The translations under genes were made by a program, and so were the position numbers. Of a stretch of DNA of 39,709 bases, positions 35,218-39,709 are shown piece after piece (position 1 is the first letter of the stretch; every line of letters begins with the position of its first letter). This stretch comes from Prevotella sp. (GTDB lineage: Bacteria; Bacteroidota; Bacteroidia; Bacteroidales; Bacteroidaceae): NCBI GenBank assembly GCA_022771265.1, contig JALFCG010000043.1, positions 1 through 39,709 of the forward strand, read 5' to 3'. The notes beneath the pieces are model-generated. The model ran no database searches and was not told the origin of the DNA. It worked only from the letters and a program-made list of their open reading frames with translations.

Positions 35218-37584
35218 ATGAACATTAAGTCTTACATTACGTTTCTTTCGAGAAACAAGGTATATACCGCCATCAACGTCTTCGGACTCTCAGTCTCGCT
35301 GATGTTCGTCATGTTGATTGGCGTGTATGTGTGGCAGGAATATCGGGTGACGCGCGACTTGCCCGACAGTGATCGCATCGAGGTGATAGGTATGAATTTC
35401 GCCGGCGAGAAGTATATCGGCACACACCATTATGTGGGTAAGCAACTATTGAAGTCGTTTCCCGAGATAGAGTCGGTGTGCGGCGTGAGCAATATGGAAT
35501 TGCTGGTGAAAAAGGCTGACGAGCGACTTCGTGCCCAAACGATTACTGCCGACTCCACCTTTTTCACCTTCTTTGGCTATCCGCTGAAGGAAGGCGATGC
35601 CAAGAGATGTCTTGAGGCAAAGGATGCAGCCGTGGTGAGCGAGAGATTTGCCATGCGACTGTTTGGCGAAACGGATGTTGTAGGACGAATGATATCATAC
35701 AACGACTCGTTGAAGCTGAGGGTCACGGCAGTGATGGAAGACCTGAAAGGCAGAATCTTCGACAATCCCGACCTTGTGGTGAACTACGATCTGCAACGCT
35801 ATGGCAACTATGCAAATACCGATGAGGCGTTCTTGAAGAACTACGTTAATATGTCCGGATGCAGTGTCTTCCTGAAGATGCACGATGGAAAGTCATTTGT
35901 AGGAAGAGAGAAGGAACTGTTGGATTGTTATGAATCATTCTGGAAATATTTCGCTGAGCAAAAGCCCGACGAGGAATTGTATGTAGAGCCTTACACAATG
36001 AAATACAAGGATGTGTTTTTCTCCACAGCGGAGGGCAACGGAACATTGCGCTATGGCGACATCATGCTGGTGAGGATTCTTGCGGCAGTGGCATTGGTTA
36101 TCTTGCTTTTTGCAGTGATGAACTATGTAAACCTTACCGTGGCACAATCGGGAAAGCGTGCCCGCGAGATGGCTGCACGCCGACTCTTTGGAGCACAGCG
36201 ACGTGAGATTGCCATGCGTTTCGTGGGCGAGAGCACATTGCTCTGTGGCATTGCCTTTGTCATTGCCTTATTGCTCACCTTGGCTTTCGCCGATAGTTTT
36301 GGTGAATTGCTCAGCACGAAGATGGATATGTCGGTGCTATTCTGTCCTGTGGCTATCGCAATTATCCTTGCAGTACTTGTATTGACGGGTGTTGTGTCGG
36401 GAGTCATTCCGGCTGTGGTGGCATCGAGGGTGGAACCGATGGAGATTGTCCGCGGCACGTTTGTACATAAGACGAAGATGGTGTTCAGCCGAGTGTTCAT
36501 AGTGGTGCAGAATGTCATCACCATCACCATGCTCGCCTGCTCGATAATTATGGTTATGCAGTTGAAGCACTTGGTGGATGCACCCTTGGGATTCAGGCAA
36601 GAAAACGTATTGACGATTGATCGTGTGTCGTCGCCCGAAAGTTTCATACAGGAATTGAAGCAACTGTCGTGCGTTAAAATAGCATCGCCGTCGATGGGTA
36701 CACCTGCCGATGGTGGCAACAATCAGACCATTGTGGGTCGCGAGGGATTCATTGACATGCGTATTCAGCACTTCAACGTTGAGAAGGAGTTCTTCGACAT
36801 CTATGACATCCAACTTACGGATGGCACAAAGCCGAAACCGGGACATTTCTACATGAACCAACGGATGGAGAACGACGTGAAGGCATCGGCATCAATACGC
36901 GACCCGCGTAAGACATTGAAGGCAATACAATTGATGGGTCACAATCCCGATGAGCAGTATGGCGGCACATTCCGAGATTTCCGTATTTGCAGTATCGAGT
37001 ATGAACCTCGTCCTATGCTTATCTCAGTGGTGGATAAGCTGGAAAATTGTTTGGGCATAAACATACTGATGGAAGGCGACCTTGAGGATGGATACAACGA
37101 GATTGCCCGACTCTACCACAAGATATACCATGAGGAATTAGGAGCAGAGCAGGCACAGTTTATCGACAAACAAGTGCAGGAATCGTTTGAGGCTCAGATC
37201 CGCACTTCTCGCATTGTCTCCCTGTTTTCCCTCATCGCCATACTCATCTCCATGCTTGGATTGATAGCGATGTCCACCTATTTCATCGAGCAGCGACAGA
37301 AGGAGATAGCAGTGCGCAAGGTGTTTGGCTCCACGAGTGCTCAGATGCGCCGCCGACTTGTGCGCACATTCCTCATGTATGTAGTGATTGCCTTCGTCAT
37401 CTCCGTGCCCATAGTCATATATTTTATGAATGATTGGATTATCCAATATACCTATCGCATCATGTGGTGGCCATGGATAGCAGTGGCAGGAGCAATAATC
37501 TTCCTCATCTCGCTTGCGGCAGTGATGGCGCAGAGCTGGAGGGCGGCGAATGAGAATCCGATAAAACATATTAAAGATAATTAA
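35218..37584 (+). CDS. ABC transporter permease, MacB/FtsX type, second copy
   Basis: 788 residues, same architecture as the preceding gene but diverged. It has an N-terminal helix (about 13-36, VYTAINVFGLSVSLMFVMLIGVYVW), a periplasmic MacB-like domain and a helix block (about 280-430). Coupling motifs are KRAREMAARRLFGAQRREI and RQKEIAVRKVFGSTSAQM. The two permeases probably form a heterodimer with the downstream ATPase. It starts 20 nt after the first permease and ends with the family-typical ENPIKHIKDN. Confidence 0.9.
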   Translation: MNIKSYITFLSRNKVYTAINVFGLSVSLMFVMLIGVYVWQEYRVTRDLPDSDRIEVIGMNFAGEKYIGTHHYVGKQLLKSFPEIESVCGVSNMELLVKKADERLRAQTITADSTFFTFFGYPLKEGDAKRCLEAKDAAVVSERFAMRLFGETDVVGRMISYNDSLKLRVTAVMEDLKGRIFDNPDLVVNYDLQRYGNYANTDEAFLKNYVNMSGCSVFLKMHDGKSFVGREKELLDCYESFWKYFAEQKPDEELYVEPYTMKYKDVFFSTAEGNGTLRYGDIMLVRILAAVALVILLFAVMNYVNLTVAQSGKRAREMAARRLFGAQRREIAMRFVGESTLLCGIAFVIALLLTLAFADSFGELLSTKMDMSVLFCPVAIAIILAVLVLTGVVSGVIPAVVASRVEPMEIVRGTFVHKTKMVFSRVFIVVQNVITITMLACSIIMVMQLKHLVDAPLGFRQENVLTIDRVSSPESFIQELKQLSCVKIASPSMGTPADGGNNQTIVGREGFIDMRIQHFNVEKEFFDIYDIQLTDGTKPKPGHFYMNQRMENDVKASASIRDPRKTLKAIQLMGHNPDEQYGGTFRDFRICSIEYEPRPMLISVVDKLENCLGINILMEGDLEDGYNEIARLYHKIYHEELGAEQAQFIDKQVQESFEAQIRTSRIVSLFSLIAILISMLGLIAMSTYFIEQRQKEIAVRKVFGSTSAQMRRRLVRTFLMYVVIAFVISVPIVIYFMNDWIIQYTYRIMWWPWIAVAGAIIFLISLAAVMAQSWRAANENPIKHIKDN

Positions 37585-37585
37585 T

Positions 37586-37614
37586 GGAGTTATAACTCCC
37601 CATCATAACTCCCC
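37586..37614. repeat. 14-bp palindrome and short direct repeat in the permease-ATPase spacer
   Basis: GGAGTTATAACTCC (37586-37599) is a perfect palindrome. TAACTCCCC occurs at 37593-37601 and again at 37606-37614. TGGAGTTA also lies just before the second permease (about 35206). The role is unknown; possibly an mRNA processing or stability element inside the operon. Confidence 0.5.
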
Positions 37615-37630
37615 CTAAAAAGAATAAACA

Positions 37631-38299
37631 ATGATTAAAGTAGAAAATTTATCAAAGTCATTCCGCACCGAAGAGGTGGAAACGATTGCATTGAATGGAG
37701 TGTCGTTCGAAGTGAAGGACGGCGAGTTTGTGGCTATTATGGGTCCTTCGGGATGTGGCAAGTCAACGTTGCTCAACATCCTTGGACTGCTCGACAATCC
37801 CACTGGCGGGAAGTATTGGCTCGACGGGAATGAAGTATCTGCACTGAAGGAGAAGAACCGCACTGATGTGCGCAAGGGTCAGATAGGCTTCGTCTTCCAG
37901 TCGTTCAATCTCATCGACGAGTTGAATGTGGAGGAGAACATCGAACTGCCACTGACATATATGAACATCCCCGCCAAGGAGCGCAGGCAGCGTGTGCAGG
38001 AGATAATGAAGCGCATGGCGATAAACCATCGCGCCAAGCATTTCCCCCACCAGCTCTCGGGAGGTCAGCAGCAGCGTGTGGCGATAGCCCGTGCCGTGGT
38101 GTTCGGCCCAAAGATTATTCTCGCCGACGAGCCTACGGGCAACCTCGACTCCAAGAACGGTATAGAGGTGATGAAGCTCCTCGCCGAACTCAACAACGAT
38201 GGCACCACCATCATAATGGTGACCCACAGCGAACGCGACGCCTCTATGGCACAACGCGTGATAAGGTTGTTTGACGGCAAAATTGTTGAAACACTATGA
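37631..38299 (+). CDS. ABC transporter ATP-binding protein (MacB/LolD type)
   Basis: 222 residues, a stand-alone nucleotide-binding domain. Walker A GPSGCGKST (38-46), Q-loop FVFQSFNLIDELNVEENIELPL, signature LSGGQQQRVAIARAV (142-156), Walker B and D-loop ILADEPTGNLDSKNG (Asp166/Glu167), H-loop VTHSERDA. The family (LolD, MacB-N, FtsE) powers FtsX-type permeases, here the two upstream. It is last in the operon, 46 nt after the second permease. Confidence 0.95.
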   Translation: MIKVENLSKSFRTEEVETIALNGVSFEVKDGEFVAIMGPSGCGKSTLLNILGLLDNPTGGKYWLDGNEVSALKEKNRTDVRKGQIGFVFQSFNLIDELNVEENIELPLTYMNIPAKERRQRVQEIMKRMAINHRAKHFPHQLSGGQQQRVAIARAVVFGPKIILADEPTGNLDSKNGIEVMKLLAELNNDGTTIIMVTHSERDASMAQRVIRLFDGKIVETL

Positions 38300-38329
38300 T
38301 ATTACATTTGAATTGATTTTTGCTTAGTT

Positions 38330-38380
38330 TTCTTACAGATTGTAAGAATTTCCGTGAAGATTGTGTTAGGATAACACTTT
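38330..38380 (+). terminator. Two small hairpins after the ABC operon, possible terminator
   Basis: TTCTTACA-GAT-TGTAAGAA (38330-38348) is a perfect 8-bp stem with a 3-nt loop. GTGTTA-GGA-TAACAC (38363-38377) is a 6-bp stem followed by TTTCTT. Both are AT-rich and lack a long T-tract, so termination is uncertain. Confidence 0.4.
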
Positions 38381-38438
38381 CTTGAAAAAAGTTGAATAAA
38401 AGGACTCTGTATATACTACCGTTTTGACATAAAAGTAG

Positions 38439-38446
38439 TAATTTTG
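38439..38446 (+). promoter_or_regulatory. -7 promoter box for gltB
   Basis: TAATTTTG fits TAnnTTTG, 52 nt before the gltB ATG. A TTTG occurs at 38423-38426 but the 12-nt spacing is too short for a canonical -33. Confidence 0.5.
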
Positions 38447-38498
38447 CACGCAAAATGTAAGTAAACAAAGAGATTTTTCAACTTAATGCAACTAAAAT

Positions 38499-39709
38499 AT
38501 GGCAAATGGATTGTATAATGCCGCTTACGAGCACGATGCGTGTGGCGTAGGCATGGTGGTTAATATCCACGGTAACAAAAGCCACGAACTGGTTGACAAC
38601 GCACTGAAGGTTCTTGAGAACATGCGCCACCGTGGCGCGGAAGGAGCCGACGGTCGCACCGGCGACGGCGCGGGTATCATGCTTCAGATACCCCACGAGT
38701 TTATTCTTCTTCAAGGTATCCCTGTTCCTGAAAAGGGAAAATACGGCACTGGTCTTGTGTTCCTGCCAAAAGACGAGAAAGCGCAGAGTGAGATTCTCTC
38801 CATCATGATTGAAGAGATTGAGCGTGAAGGACTTTCGCTGATGCACCTGCGCAATGTCCCCACCAATCCCGAATGTCTCGGCGACTCTGCCCATGCCACC
38901 GAGCCTGCCATCAAGCAGGTCTTTGTCACAGGTGTCACCGACGACAAAGTGCCTGTCTTCGAGCGCACCTTATATATAATAAGAAAGAAAATCGAAAAGA
39001 GGGTAAAGGACAAGGACTTCTACATCTGCTCCCTCTCGTCGAAGAACATTGTCTATAAGGGTATGCTCACCTCGCTCCAGGTGCGACAGTACTATCCCGA
39101 CTTGACCAACAACTATTTCACCAGTGGCCTGGCTCTCGTCCACAGCCGCTTCTCCACCAACACGTTCCCTACATGGAGCCTCGCGCAGCCCTTCCGACTC
39201 CTCGCCCACAACGGTGAAATCAACACCATACGAGGCAACCGAGGCTGGATGCAGGCACGCGAAAGCGTGCTCAACTCCCAGGCACTGGGCGACATCAAGC
39301 AAATATCGCCTATCGTACAGCCGGGCATGTCTGACTCCGCCTCCTTGGACAACGTCTTCGAGTTCTTTGTCATGAGCGGACTGTCGCTGCCTCACGCCAT
39401 GAGCGTCATGGTGCCTGAGAGCTTCAACGACAAAAACCCGATATCGGAGGACCTGAAGGCATTCTTCGAATACCACTCCATCCTCATGGAGCCATGGGAC
39501 GGACCTGCCGCACTTCTCTTCAGCGACGGGCGTTATGCCGGCGGTATGCTCGACCGAAACGGTCTGCGTCCGGCACGCTACACCATAACCAAAAACGACA
39601 TGATGGTCGTGGCAAGCGAAGTGGGAGTGATGGACTTCGACCCTACGGAGATTGCCGAGAAGGGACGTCTGCAGCCAGGAAAAATACTCCTCATCGACAC
39701 TCAGGAAGG
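38499..39709 (+). CDS. gltB: Glutamate synthase large subunit, N-terminal part (cut by window edge)
   Basis: 403 codons are present and the gene continues beyond the window. It opens MANGLYNAAYEHDACGVGMV, where Cys15 in HDACGVG is the class II amidotransferase nucleophile exposed after removal of a 14-residue propeptide. Typical GltB stretches follow: NMRHRGAEGADGRTGDGAGI, HSRFSTNTFPTWSLAQPFRLLAHNGEINT, GMSDSASLDN and EPWDGPAALLFSDGRYAGGMLDRNGLRPARY. The enzyme makes two glutamate from glutamine and 2-oxoglutarate in nitrogen assimilation. The synthase (FMN/Fe-S) domains are outside. Start ATG at 38499. Confidence 0.95.
   Translation, partial: MANGLYNAAYEHDACGVGMVVNIHGNKSHELVDNALKVLENMRHRGAEGADGRTGDGAGIMLQIPHEFILLQGIPVPEKGKYGTGLVFLPKDEKAQSEILSIMIEEIEREGLSLMHLRNVPTNPECLGDSAHATEPAIKQVFVTGVTDDKVPVFERTLYIIRKKIEKRVKDKDFYICSLSSKNIVYKGMLTSLQVRQYYPDLTNNYFTSGLALVHSRFSTNTFPTWSLAQPFRLLAHNGEINTIRGNRGWMQARESVLNSQALGDIKQISPIVQPGMSDSASLDNVFEFFVMSGLSLPHAMSVMVPESFNDKNPISEDLKAFFEYHSILMEPWDGPAALLFSDGRYAGGMLDRNGLRPARYTITKNDMMVVASEVGVMDFDPTEIAEKGRLQPGKILLIDTQE

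Overview
The window looks like chromosomal DNA of a Bacteroidales bacterium, most likely Prevotellaceae (Prevotella/Segatella type). Reasons: SusC/SusD-type glycan uptake genes, A-rich leaders instead of strong Shine-Dalgarno sites, and repeated TAnnTTTG promoter boxes, in some cases with a TTTG/TTG element about 19-20 nt upstream. The genus is inferred from gene content and style, not from a marker gene.

Layout. 1-8857 is housekeeping: the start of pta (minus), gpmI (plus), then a minus-strand block. That block runs from a PASTA membrane protein through rluD, ddl, an acyltransferase and a NigD-like lipoprotein, followed by the threonine catabolism pair kbl-tdh. 8858-10797 is an accessory patch: a 24-bp tandem repeat, gene remnants, a small membrane ORF, and a three-gene module (DUF3791-like, DUF3990 ADP-ribosyltransferase-like, small helical partner) lying between two 93-94 bp direct repeats. 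Each repeat carries a terminator hairpin and a promoter-like region.

10798-30076 is a complete-looking starch/malto-oligosaccharide locus. susC-susD-susE-susF run on the minus strand. Diverging from them on the plus strand are a LacI-type regulator, an MFS sugar transporter, a DPE2-type 4-alpha-glucanotransferase, a GH97 alpha-glucosidase (SusB), a GH13 pullulanase-type enzyme and a GH13 neopullulanase (SusA). SusD/E/F would bind starch at the cell surface, SusC would import oligosaccharides, the periplasmic enzymes would debranch and cut them to glucose and maltose, and the MFS carrier plus MalQ would handle uptake and cytoplasmic conversion. No surface SusG-type amylase is present. An identical 14-bp LacI-like operator lies 55-56 bp upstream of an identical -7 box at both susC and malQ, in the same orientation, which suggests the LacI protein activates both.

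30118-38299 is an export operon (TolC, HlyD-type adaptor, two FtsX/MacB-type permeases, ABC ATPase) preceded by a good sigma-54 (-24/-12) promoter. The window ends inside gltB.

The most interesting observations are the matched LacI operator architecture, the sigma-54 promoter of the efflux operon, the repeat-flanked ART-like module next to an eroded second copy, a 9-11 bp phased CTAG array between two amylolytic genes, and a dispersed repeat that has been absorbed in frame into malQ.
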